DNA of 64,000 nucleotides from Linum tenue (lineage: Eukaryota; Streptophyta; Magnoliopsida; Malpighiales; Linaceae): contig CAMGYJ010000002.1 of the NCBI GenBank assembly GCA_946122785.1, positions 11,916,839-11,980,838 of the forward strand, written 5' to 3'. The stretch's first letter is position 1. Each line of letters opens with the position of its first letter. The position numbers and the translations under genes were made by a program. A model generated the notes under the pieces. That model made no database searches. It saw nothing but the letters and a program-made list of their open reading frames with translations, and was not told the origin of the DNA. Shown piece after piece: positions 9,971-20,994 of the stretch.

Positions 9971-10714
9971 TCACTCAACGATGACACTAATCACGTCCTT
10001 CCGCTCCTCCTCCTTCACCTTCGGCACCGTCACCTTCAGCACCCCGTTCTTCATCTCCGCCTTCACCTGATCCGTCCTGTACATCTTCTCCGGCAGATCG
10101 ATCCTGCTCGAGTACCTCCTCGCGCTCTCCTCCTCGTCCGATTCCTTCCCTCCTTCGCCCCTGATCACCAGGGTGTTCTGCTCCACCGACACCTTCACGT
10201 CTTCTTTCCCCAGCCCAGGCATGTCCACGCGCAGCTGCAGACCTTCCTCCGTCTCGCGAGCGTCCCAGCCCCGTCGGACTCCACCTCCGACGTTGCGTGC
10301 CGGAGAGAGCAGGGGGTTCTCCATGAATTGGTCCATCAGGTTCAGCACCTGGCTCAAGCTCCTCATCGGAGAGAACGGATCGAACACCTCTGCAATTTCC
10401 CACAACATATCCAATTAAGCACAATTTTCGTTTTGATGAAGAAAAACACGACGAATTTGGGGAAAACTCTAGCGAGGATCCAGAAGACGACTACCTGAGA
10501 GGAAATCGTCGCGGCTGCGTGGAAACGGTCGACGAGAGCGACGATCGACATCCATCTGGCGCTCGTCGCCGTCTTCGTCGTAATCGCGTACGGCGTTGGT
10601 GTTGAAGAGGCGGGAGGCAGACGGAGCGGCGGCTCCCATCGGGCGAACCATACGCAAGGAGCTGGGAAGCAGGGATGAGGAGACTAGCTTCTTCAGAGCA
10701 AGTGAGGACGCCAT
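9971..10714 (-). CDS. HSP23.6: Mitochondrial small heat shock protein (HSP23 class)
   Basis: An alpha-crystallin-domain chaperone that holds denatured proteins in the mitochondrial matrix during heat and oxidative stress. Two exons: 10714-10495 and 10389-9971, with a CAG/GTAG donor and TGCAG acceptor; 639 nt, 212 residues, the normal length for the class. The N-terminus ([19 protein letters not shown]...) is basic and Ser-rich, as in a mitochondrial transit peptide, and reaches the class-typical [10 protein letters not shown]. Then come EVFDPFSP and [16 protein letters not shown] (75-101). The alpha-crystallin domain starts at GWD (114-116) with VDMPGL (128-133) and ends with GVLKVTVPK (189-197). 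The single intron before VFDPFSP is where plant mitochondrial sHSP genes have theirs. The gene looks intact, though transposons flank both sides (from 9849 and from 11123). Confidence 0.95.
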
Positions 10715-10814
10715 TGTTATGAGCTTCTACTGGTACAGCAAATTCTAGAGAAGGGAACCGTTTGAGATTTTTTCCCGATGACTACTAACGCCTTGAATAA
10801 GAAATCTGAGATGG

Positions 10815-10822
10815 AATTTATA
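10815..10822 (-). promoter_or_regulatory. Probable TATA box of the mitochondrial sHSP gene
   Basis: TATAAATT on the minus strand, about 100 bases before the ATG. Several GAA/TTC triplets lie around 10740-10930, but I could not find a clean run of three alternating heat-shock-element units, so heat control is only inferred from the family. Confidence 0.5.
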
Positions 10823-11206
10823 GGAGGATTTCGAAGGTGCTGGACACGGTGGACAGAAGAGTGAGAAAATGCTGGAAATCATGTGAGTGATGGATAATTC
10901 TAGATTTGCCACCTCAGCAGGTCCTGCTTCCTTCCCAAGAATTGGTAAATTACACTTTAGTACCTTTAGTTTCCAGACTCATTATTAACCCCTTCAACTT
11001 TATGGATTACAATATTAATCTATATAATATTATCATACCATAGATTAGCACATATACTTTCAAAAATAACTTTTAACTCATAAGATTTTGTGGAGATCAT
11101 AACACAGACCAATCTAGTTATGCTCCTAACAAGGGCACTTGTTAGGAGATGCTAACAGGGGCGGATCGGCCTCCACGTCGCCAAGGCTGCATCCATCGGT
11201 GGAGAG

Positions 11207-14200
11207 TGTCGCAACCGCCCTCGGAAAATCGGGGAAAGCTCGCGGATCGATTTGGAGTCGCCATCGACCATACTTGGGGTGGATCGAACACCCATTTCCG
11301 GTTTTAATTTTTGTTAAAACCAGAATTCTGGTCTGCGAATTTTAGATTTTGGGTTTGGGAGTACGGTTACGTGTGGGGAAGTGTATTCACACCCCACAAC
11401 GCCCCAAATGGGTACTACTTAAATCGATAAGTTTTAAAAGGGTTGGTGTGTTATTGTTTGTGCATTATTGTGTATTTAATTATATGATTTGATTTAATTT
11501 GATATTTATTAATATACGATTCGATCATTACGACTATTGACGTAAATCTCGAAAGGTAAAGAAAGAGTTTTATAATTAGTTGGACTCGAACCTATCGGTT
11601 GCCTACGTACCCGACTTAGTCGGGATCAAAGTCCACGTAGTTCGTTTATTTTGAACGATTTAAAAAAGAGACCTTAACACGTTTTATTGACACATGATTA
11701 AGATAATGATTTGAGTTGTTATGAAATGCATTTTGGTAATTGAGTGGTTAACAATTTCGACATAATTTCGTCATAAATTAATATATTAAGGTATTTTTGC
11801 TATAATTTCGTATTAATAAACTCTGATGCCGCAACAAAAATAAGGAGTAAATGTTTAGAAGTGATGAGATTAATTCTGAGTTAAACCAAATTAAGAAATT
11901 TAACATGCGTAGTAGTTAAGAGCTTTGTGTGTTAAGCTTAGTTTATAACATAATTAACTGGAAGGATTAGTAATGGACAAAACAATGGTTAATTGTTTTG
12001 GCCGAGAATGAGTTAAAATCTCCCCATTAGCACCTATTGGCCGCAAAATCTCTTCTTCTTTCTTTCATAAACGAAAACTAAACAGCGAGAAAGAGAGAAG
12101 GCAACCAACCCACAAACCTCTTACCTTTTCCTCCTCTGTTCGACGGAAAACGAACCAGAAGGAAGAAGAAGAGCCTCGATCTGATCGACTTTTTTCTCAG
12201 TCCAAAGAAGATTAGAGTTTTGACAGCCGGCCACAAGAAACGACGAGGACCACCCAAAATTGACCAGAAAATGTCAATCTAGGTAAGATTACGGCCTGCA
12301 TGTATGTTTTCTGTTTGATTTGGGGTTTCAATTTGGGGATTTGGAACTTTATGGTCTGGGTTTTTGGTTTTGGAACGGAGGAATACGGAGAGCGGAGAAG
12401 CGGTGAATGGGGTACCGCTTCGTCGACGATGACAGTGGCGTCGGTGTCGAAGCATCAACCGCCGGCGACTGCAACTACCCGCCGGCGACGAGAGGGCATC
12501 GGGAAAGAAGGTAATCATTTTTTTTTATTTTTCCTATTTCTTCCGATTCGCTTGTTTAGATCTTTATTCTGACTAAATAGCTTCTAAACAAGCAAGATTT
12601 TTGGTAATATCCTTCTTCTTAAACTGGTTAGGAGGTTTTGAGAGTGGATTTCATGACTGTGAACGGAAAGTGTTCAATGTTTTGAGAAAATGACTGTGTT
12701 TGTGAGTTCATATGGGTTATAGGCTCGTTTTTATGGATTGTGACAATGTGGAATTCCCATGGATTGCTAAGGTATCGATTTAGCTCTTTTCCTGGGGTAA
12801 AGCTTCACAAATCAAAATTAGTGCTCAAATCAATTTGGTGGTTTGGTTCTAAGAGTTCGGTTTTGTGATGATTGAGTCTGATGATTTTACGATATGGATT
12901 GGAATCTGGAAACCTTATGATATCTGTTGTGGCTTTACACTCTGCAAACTTTGTGGGTTATGAAAAATGGTGGTTGAAAGGTGTGCCCGTGGTTTAGGCT
13001 ATAGGTTGACTAGAGTAGTGGGTTTGTTGATCCTTTTGGTTTTACCTTGATTGAATAATATGGGATGACTGATTCTGGTTAGTTTTGATAAATTGATAGT
13101 GTTACGAATCTGGGTTGTGTATCGAGATTCATATGTTATGGTTTATGGCTGAAAATTATTGATGGTTTTGCGGTAGCTAGTTACTTTGGGGTGGTTTAAT
13201 TTTACATAAGATGGGTGTCCTAACTCCCAAGTAAAATACAAAATATAGCAGAGAAAACAGAACTAGCTTTTATTGTAGCTCATGATATTAGTTATATAGG
13301 CATGTTTGGGATTGGATATACTAATCAAAGCGACTGACACAAAACACAGAAAGGAAACATCTAGCTTTTACTTGTGGATATGCTCAATCATGGAAATATT
13401 TTAATAGATATACTGAAATAAATGACAAAAACTGATAGACTAGAAAGGAATATGATGAACTTATAAAGAAAGCAGTAAACTCGATTTGTTGATTTATTTT
13501 GCTATCATGGTGAGATTAGCCGTTTTGTAATTTGAATGGCGTTGCTTGAGCTTGGAGGTGGGTTTTGGCTTTTGGTAAACTTTAATTATGAGTCGACATG
13601 AACTAAACAAATGAATAATCAGTTGTTGGGTTATTTGTTGTTAACCAACCTTTTGCTTGCCCTTTGGTGAAGGGGATGGCTGCTGCCTCTTCCCCTAGCT
13701 TTTGGGAGCTTTGCTGGTTGCTACTGCCTTTGGCTGCTGCTTTTTTCTACTTATGACTTTGTGTGGTGTTGTCGTTTGTTTGTGTCTATGAAGAAGAAGA
13801 AACAGTAGCAGTAGCAGCGAAGGGAAGGGGAGGGAAATTTTTGTTGTCTGTATATTGAAGAAGGAGAAAGGAATTCTCAGAAGAAAAAAATTGGGAAGTG
13901 GAAGAGAAGAGAAGAGCTCTTTTCGTTCGTGGGGAGGAAGAAGAAGAACCACAGCAGCAGAAGAAGTCCTCCCTTTGCAAGAACCCAAAGGGTCCTTTTT
14001 TATAGAAAAATGGCAGCTTGGGGAACAAGTTTCTACAGTAGCGGGTTTGGCCAGACCTGTCTGGGTCAGGCCTGTTTGGGTTGATTTTGTTGACTTTGGC
14101 TTGACCAGAGTTGACTTTCGTTGACCTTTGGTATAGGCCTTAGTCGACTTTGGACATTGACCCAAGTGGGCTAGGCTTTGACTTTGTCTTCTAAACTTGG

Positions 14201-14730
14201 GCCTAATGTATTATTCTGTGTAATAGAATTGTTGTTTGTAATTAATTGTAATGGTTATTTGTAAGTGGTAAGAGTTTTAACAAAAGGGTGTTTATTTATT
14301 ATTGTACCAGATTGAAACCCAAACCTCATGGAGACAACATCAAAAGAAATCAATTCCATTGAAGCAATTGGGGAATTATTTGAAAACCATTCTCCAACCC
14401 AAGTCGCAATTTTTATAATCCCATCTTGACTATAAAGCGCAATGCCAATCTTTCTTAATCAAAACACAAATGTGACAAGTTACCGCAACTTTAAGTCATT
14501 CCACCACCTTTAGATTTGCTATAGCAAATCTTGTAGGGTCTAGACAACCATACTCACCATAACCACCTTTATTCATATTTAGCAAAAAAAAGGCGACAAC
14601 CATACTCACCATAACCACCTTCATTCATATTTAGCAAAAAAGGTGTGTGTGATTCGCTATTGCCAAGTTAAACGAAAACTAAAATTTATTTAATTTAACA
14701 ATTTAACCCGGACAAAAAGTGGTGTCTACA
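11207..14730 (-). repeat. LTR 1 of the array (3524 bp)
   Basis: Private differences: CATGCGTAGTAG where the other two have CATGCGTATAGTAG (near 11908), and CCTCCTCTG for CCTCTTCTG (near 12130). A tandem duplication of ~53 bp (14546-14641, ACCATACTCACCATAACCAC twice) lies near its start. Open frames such as 13695-14165 (minus) recur in every LTR and look non-coding. Confidence 0.93.
13997..14004 (-). promoter_or_regulatory. LTR TATA box (same site at 23788-23795 and 33578-33585)
   Basis: TATAAAAA on the minus strand followed by AGGACCCTTTGGG and a CT-rich stretch. It lies about 730 bp inside the 3.5-kb LTR, a plausible transcription start for the element. All three LTRs keep it unchanged. Confidence 0.45.
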
Positions 14731-14825
14731 GTTGCCCCCCTTTGTATATCTCTTGGTATTTGAGAGGTATACAAAGTTCTTTTTAAGACACCACGTTTTG
14801 ATAATGTTAATGATGGGTCGATTAT

Positions 14826-15235
14826 TTGGTTATGACGATGCATTCAAGTTGTTTGGGATAAACTAGTTAAACAAATTGAAAGGTGATATAAAAGAGCATT
14901 CAAGTTGTTCAGGGTCTAACTTGCTAAACAAATTAAATTATGACGCAATCACGTTGTTCGGGGTATGAAGGGCTAAACAATTGTTGATAGCAATGTGATA
15001 AGGTTGTCCGGGATATGACATGCTAGACATTTTCTTACAATGCAACCAAATTGTTAGGGATATAACGTGCTGAACATTTGTTGATGGTAATGCGATAGGG
15101 TTGTCCGGGATATGACATGCTAGACATTTGTACTGACAAGGCAATCAAATTTGTTCAGGGTAAGACATGCTAAAAATTTATTGGTTGCAAAGCTCTGGGG
15201 TTGTCCGGGATATGACATGCTAGACAATCAATGCA
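14826..15235 (-). repeat. Minisatellite 1 in the internal region (copies at 24617-25026 and 34407-34816)
   Basis: Seven or eight degenerate units of ~50-62 bp. On the plus strand each has a GTTGTCCGGGATATGACATG core followed by CTAGACA or CTAAACA. The later units are the most alike, the first ones more diverged. Confidence 0.75.
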
Positions 15236-15349
15236 TGCGATGTTGGAAATGAGTATGGGAAATCATGGGATGAGTATGATTATGTCGTGTACTGAAAGGT
15301 AAGTGAAGTGAAGTGTGAGAATAGTATGATTTGGATTTTATGGTCCCAT

Positions 15350-15815
15350 GGCGGTAGAGCCAGATTTGAGATTTTTATCCATGGCGGTATAGCATGATTC
15401 GGTTCTATTTTGTTCCCCATGGCGGTATAGCCTGACTTGGGGTTTTTGCCTATAGCCGTATAGGCTGGTTTGTTTTATGTATGGCGATATAGCCTGTGTT
15501 GGTTTCTTTGTGTGACTGTATAACTTGCTTTGGTTTTTGCATGACGGTATGGTCTGAGTTGGTATTCAGGTATTTTGGTATGTCGGCGGTAGGGCCTGAG
15601 TTGGTATTTAGATATGTTGGTGGTAGGGTCTGAGTTGGTATTTATGTTTTGTTGTGTGGCAGTATAGCCTGAGTTGGTATTTAATCTTGTTCCCGTGGCG
15701 GTATAGCCTAATTTTGGGGTAATCTTGTTCCCCATGGCGGTATAGCCTGATTTCGGGTTTTATGCTGGTAGGGCCTGATTTGGGTTACTGTGTGGCGGTA
15801 TAGCCTGTGTTGGTA
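15350..15815 (-). repeat. Minisatellite 2 in the internal region (copies at 25141-25606 and 34931-35396)
   Basis: About a dozen degenerate units of ~35-50 bp with the core CATGGCGGTATAGCCTGA followed by TTTGGGGT or GTTGGTATT. Spacing is irregular and the core degenerates, so this is a decayed tandem repeat, not a CRISPR array. Confidence 0.75.
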
Positions 15816-18800
15816 GAGATTTGTATTTGGCTTCACATTGATGGGCAAATGCAAGGTATTTTGTGATATGATACGATATGATATGATTTGATGAGGTATA
15901 TTGCGGGAAGGTATGCCCACCGATTGATATCTAATTTTGCTTGAAATTTCTAGTAATTAGTCATCTAATGAATGATGTCATGTGATAATTTTGACGCGTA
16001 TTTGGATAAATTGTTGATGTCATATGATGTGAGTTGAAGTGCATTTGAAAAAGATTGTATGATGAGTCAGATGATGATGTCTTGAAGGATATGCCACGGA
16101 AAGAGTTTAATCCCTAATCATGGTTTTGATATTTTGTCAAGGATTTTCTTAAATTGATCATCCACAAGGAACTACGTCATTGTCCCTTTTGTAAGCTTGA
16201 TCTTTAGTTGTGCTTGCGCTGGAGTAGAATGGATGTCGTTGGTGGGTACTTTTCTTCCTTCTCCACCTTGGACACTAGTGTTTGAGTGGCTGATGTGTTT
16301 GCCAAATGATCTTCTTATTCATCAGATGTGTTTGTTAGGTTGATTATGTAGGAGGATTATGTAGCATGGTGGCCTCGATATAAAGTGATCTTTTAGTTTG
16401 ATCTTCTTGATATGCGAGCATTTCGTGGAAGAGGAATTTGTCATTTCGGGGTATTGTCTTGTTGATGTCGGTTTTCTAGACATGCTTGATTGCCTCCTCC
16501 GGGAGGTGTGAGATAGAAAATACTTCATCGAATGATAGTTTGCTTGACCCGTTGGCCCAATAAAATAGGGGTATCTTGGCATCTCTTCATGAAGTGGTGG
16601 GAAACATGAGTAGTTGGACATGTGAGGTTTTGAGGTGCTTCATCCTATAGGTTGTATCTTGTTATTTGGGCACTTCTATCTTCAGGTATGTCCTGTTGGT
16701 GCCAGCTCTGGGTTGCTTGTTGCTCAAGTTATGGTTCCACGCTTCTTCTCTTGAGTAATCATGGTATATAGGTAGTCATGAGTCCCTTTTATCCAAGCCG
16801 CTTTAAGGATGATTTGACTGACTAGTAGGATAGCTTGAACAGATTGATTCAATATCTCTAAGATTTCTTGTTTGCTCATGATTTGGAGAGTTAGGAAACC
16901 CACTTTCTGAGTGTTTGAACTTCTTTCTTTGCTGGGTTGCACCAATTTGCCCCCGAGAAGATGTTACTTGCTTCCCACTCTTTAAAACAAAGTGTAACTT
17001 TTGCCAATCTTGACTTAAGATGAATGCAAACAATGTTTGTAAAATCTTGTTTCAGAAAGCGTAATGGGAACATAATTTTAGAAATCAAAGCCTTGCTTTA
17101 GAGACGTGTGTGCAATTTGAGAAAAAATAGTTCTTGTGTGTTTATTGCCACGTTGTTTAAAAACCTTTTTTATAAGCCAAGCCATGAGAATATCCATAAG
17201 CCCTCACTTTCAGTCTCACTTTTACGGTCAATTTCACTCTCTCATTCCTATGGGTGCTTCGAGTATATGACACTTCGGCTACTATCAAGATTCTGGTCAT
17301 CAATTTGATGGATAAATGCGCTTGAGGAATAGGTTTGATGATCATGGAGAGTTCGAGCGATCTTTGTATGGTCTTGTTGTGGGATTTCTTGAATTTTCTA
17401 GAAACGAGGCTCTTTTTCTATATGGGTTCCAATCGTAAGAGTTCTCGTGTTTTGAGAAGTTTACTTTCCCCAAATGAGAGGCGGGCAAAGGAAATTTATA
17501 TGGAATTTGACTTTAGTCATGTGAAACTTCGTGTTGAGGGATATTTGGCTTGTCCCCAAGGTATGAGACGACTTGATGGAAATATGAGATCATCCCTTCT
17601 TGTCGTAAAAAGTTTCTTGTGGAGGGATATTTGGCTTGCCCCCAAAGTATGAGATCGACTGATGGATTGAGGAGATGTTTGTCGAGGAAAGTTTCATTTT
17701 CATCGAGAATGGTGGCTCATCTCGGGCATCTTTGTGGATATATATTTGGCTCAAGTTGCCCCCTTGTCTTGAAACTTGGTTCGGAGAGGTGGGGTTGAGT
17801 AATTAGTATCCAAGATCATTTGAGTAGAAAATTCGATTATGAAAATATTCTCACTTGTTGAGATCCATGTTTGACCTCAAAAGGATGGGTAAGGAGATAT
17901 GGGTATGACGCAAACTTTGACTTCTCATCGGATCTCGAAACGATGAATGCTGAAAACCCTTGTACGGTGTAGTGATGGTCGTCAAAGTCTTATATCATGG
18001 GGATTCTTGTTTGACTTGAATGCGAGACTTCAAGTGATTGATAATGAGGATGATCATGGGGCTGGATTTTAGATCAAGCAAACATTCTTGTCTTGGGATA
18101 CCCATCTTATTCAAGGTTTTCTTACATCATTTCCTCAGGCTTGGCAGACGAATACCCTTCTTTTGAAGATGTGATTAATTTGACACTAGCCTCGCATTAG
18201 TGTTCAGATCACAGGTTGATCGAGAGAATGACTCTACATTGCTCTTGTGACCACTTTGAAGGCAGACTCGAAATCATCCTTTTGGCCTTTTAGAAAGGTA
18301 GTCAATAACCTTTATTCGTGACTTGCTTGAGAATTATGACTTCAAGTGCTCATGCATGGGGTATCCAACGTGTAAGTCCCACGAGCTTTTTCTATTTTGA
18401 TTTTTTTTCATGCCTTTTTGGCTTCTTTTTTTTTTTTGCTCTTTTTTTGTGTGGGACTTACTTGGCTTTGCTATGCCCCCATACATATTGGTATTTTTGA
18501 CGCTTTTGATTTTTGTATACGAGCATGAAGTTGTTAGGAGATTTGTCAATATAGCAATCTTTGTGAGTGGTCCTCCTTGTTGGCTAGGCCACTTGGTCAT
18601 TCCTTTCTCGAAGAAGCGGGATATCTTATGCTGGCACGTATTGTTCGAATGCTATTTTTACTTGAATAGCCCACAATTCGGACTTAGGCATGTAGGCATT
18701 TGGACAATGGGGCTTTTTGTCTCATTAAAACCTCAACTGATGATGTGAGTTTGTCAAATTGGATCATTCAACCTCCTCAATCTTCTGGCCGTTAGGGCTT

Positions 18801-19431
18801 TGTGGGAATTTGGCTATTATGATGTCGGCATATCGGTGCTCATGGACTATGATTTGGCTACTCAACCTCCTTTCTAGCCGAGCCTTAATTTGATAGAGGA
18901 CATTGGTTAGGGTAGTGACAAGCTTCTATAAGCAGCCTAGTGTCGTATCCCCGTTACACCCTTTGACTATTTAGCTAAGTAAACAGTTGACCCCAGTGGG
19001 TGTTTATGCTCTCGAATATGGTAAAATGTGCATACTCTCAATATGAGTGGATTGCACAAATTATGGCACCGATAGGGTGCTTATAACCACTCGGCACCAG
19101 TGGGGTGCATATAATGACTTAATATGGAAATCTCATGGCTTAACATGAAATTTTGAAATGTAGTTTTAAGGTTCCCATTTTTAGAGAAAACAAGGTGATC
19201 TTAAAGTTTTTTTTTTTGGAAAAGATGCTCATCATTTTGAAAAGACAAGGAACATTGATGCAAATATCTAAATAAAGATTGATAGTAGTCACACGATGTT
19301 TTGAATAGGTGGAAATGCAAACGACATTTATTCTTCAACAAAGGTTGATACGTTGCTTCAACATGGTAGAATATATCTACATTTGTTTGATAAGGACCAA
19401 GTCTTGAGTCAAACTTTATCTCTTGGCATGT

Positions 19432-19964
19432 TCACTGATCTTCATGAGTTGGGAGTGGGGTTTCGTTGATGATTTGACGCTTGGCTTCCCCTTCGAACTT
19501 CAACCGTCCAACTTTCACCATTTCTTGTACCCTTATCTTTAATGCATTGCAATTTTCCACCGAGTATCCCGTTACTCCGGAATGATAATCACATCGTCTA
19601 TCAACTCTGTACCATGTTGGATATGGAGGTTGCAGAGTCTCGCCCGACATAGGAGTGATTAGTCGATCTTGGAGTAATTGAGGGAAAAGTTTGGCATATG
19701 TGAGTGGGATAGGATCAAATTTCTTTTTTGTTTTACCGGGATAATGTGATATCGATTACCCCTTTGTTTTGGAAATGGCGTATGATTTGGGAACGTCAGT
19801 TGGTTGGAAAAGTTCTTGTCGCCGGATGACACATTGCCAATTTGAACTTCAATGTTCTCCTAGTTTGTCAAAATCTTCAAGATCATGGTAACTTCCTCTT
19901 TCATGTCCTCGAGTGCTATCACTCGTCTTTTGATGTCGTCCAATTCCTTCTGGATTAACTCCAT
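19432..19964 (-). pseudogene. Gag remnant, Tat/Ogre-type (copy A)
   Basis: From ATG at 19964 a charged, coiled-coil-like stretch (MELIQKELDDIKRRVIALED...) ends at a stop after 34 residues. Further on (19650-19432) a second piece reads PPYPTWYRVDRRCDYHSGVT with ENCNALKIRVQEMV after it. That is the PPYP.WY....RCDYH.G..GHS.ENC pattern of gag in Tat/Ogre-class Ty3 elements. The reading is broken between the two parts. This places the family and shows that gag is dead. Confidence 0.7.
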
Positions 19965-20973
19965 AGTGAGCTCGGCCTTGGATCCGGTCGAGTACTTAAG
20001 GGTTTGATGTTATCCTCGTGGATGAGCAACCTTAGAGAATCCCAATTTTGTTAATTCGTTTCATGGTTCTAAATGAGATGAATGCATGATGGTTATGCTC
20101 AATGATAAGATTGTAAATACGAAGTATTTTTTCGATGGATGCATATGTACTTTTTAACATGATTAATATGAATGAATGAAGAAATGACGGTGTGAGCTTC
20201 TCGGGACCTTTGCTAATCGAGGATAAAACTCGGGAAATTAGAAATGCCAAAATAGGAATAATACTTGATATTATTAGAAATGCCCATAAAATATCATATT
20301 CGTAAAGCAGAAACATGGGTGCACTCCTATGAATGCGTAAAACATGTTTGTTAGATTAGTCGAGTCAAATTAGAATTAATTGTCGACTCATCTATAACTG
20401 TTTAGGCAAAACTAAAATGAAAATGAGTTTAAAATTCTTTCACACATACAAATAAATTACTGTCATTCACGAATGATTTGCAAAACACATATTCCACGTA
20501 TAAGCAAGACAAGAACTGATCATAAGATAAATTCTTTCACAAAATTTGCCTTATTGAGGTAAACCTAAGATATTTTGGGAGCATAACATAGGTTTTTGGG
20601 TAGGCTCTGAGATAAGTTGCGGTTTAGGTAGTTTCTAGGTAAACTATATGCTGGATAGGGATCTTAAGGAATCAAGCTCCCAAGTTGTATCACACTATAA
20701 CCCTTTCGAGTTTAGCATGATACCTCAAATCATCCTCGGATTTGAGTTCAACCTGGTTGGGAAGTTTTCGCATTTCCCCTACTATTGTAGGAGTCACGGT
20801 ACTTTCTTCCTTTTTTTCTATAAGGACAGCTCGGGTATAGAGCTTTTATGAATGAATGCAAATAATTAAATGCGATATAAATTAAATGAGCAAATAGAGA
20901 AAGTAAACACCCAACAAATCAAAGATAGAAAGAAAACTTATCGATATAAATAATATAGCTCGACTCTCAAATT

Positions 20974-20993
20974 GGTCCCCAGCGGAGTCGCCA
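20974..20993 (-). other. Primer-binding site between internal A and LTR 2
   Basis: Minus-strand TGGCGACTCCGCTGGGGACC lies one base inside LTR 2. A site starting TGGCGACTCC is what I recall for Ogre/Tat-type elements (tRNA-Arg reported); the tRNA identity was not checked. It fixes the element orientation as minus. Confidence 0.75.
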
Positions 20994-20994
20994 C

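Larger units (their letters stand above)
14731..20994 (-). mobile_element. Internal region A of the array (6264 bp)
   Basis: Bounded by the polypurine tract CAAAGGGGGGCAAC (14744-14731, minus) and the primer site (20993-20974). Contents along the minus strand: gag remnant (19964-19432), then about 4.7 kb with no recognisable pol domain, then two minisatellites (15350-15815 and 14826-15235). Further GGGGGCAA polypurine words lie near 16951, 17635 and 17757. A short duplication, GAGGGATATTTGGCTTG, occurs near 17538 and 17621. Confidence 0.9.

Noticed and set aside
10740..10930. Heat-shock elements upstream of the mitochondrial sHSP
   Set aside because: Only scattered GAA/TTC triplets; I could not find three alternating units with correct spacing, so no element is called.
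13695..14165. 156-codon minus-strand frame recurring at 23486-23956 and 33276-33746
   Set aside because: It lies inside the LTRs and crosses the LTR TATA box. The translation is low-complexity Lys/Ser/Leu with no family; it recurs only because the LTR is repeated.
15350..15815. Regularly repeated ~45-bp units that could look like a CRISPR array
   Set aside because: Both core and spacing vary, there are no unique equal-length spacers, the host is a plant, and the block recurs in each retrotransposon copy.
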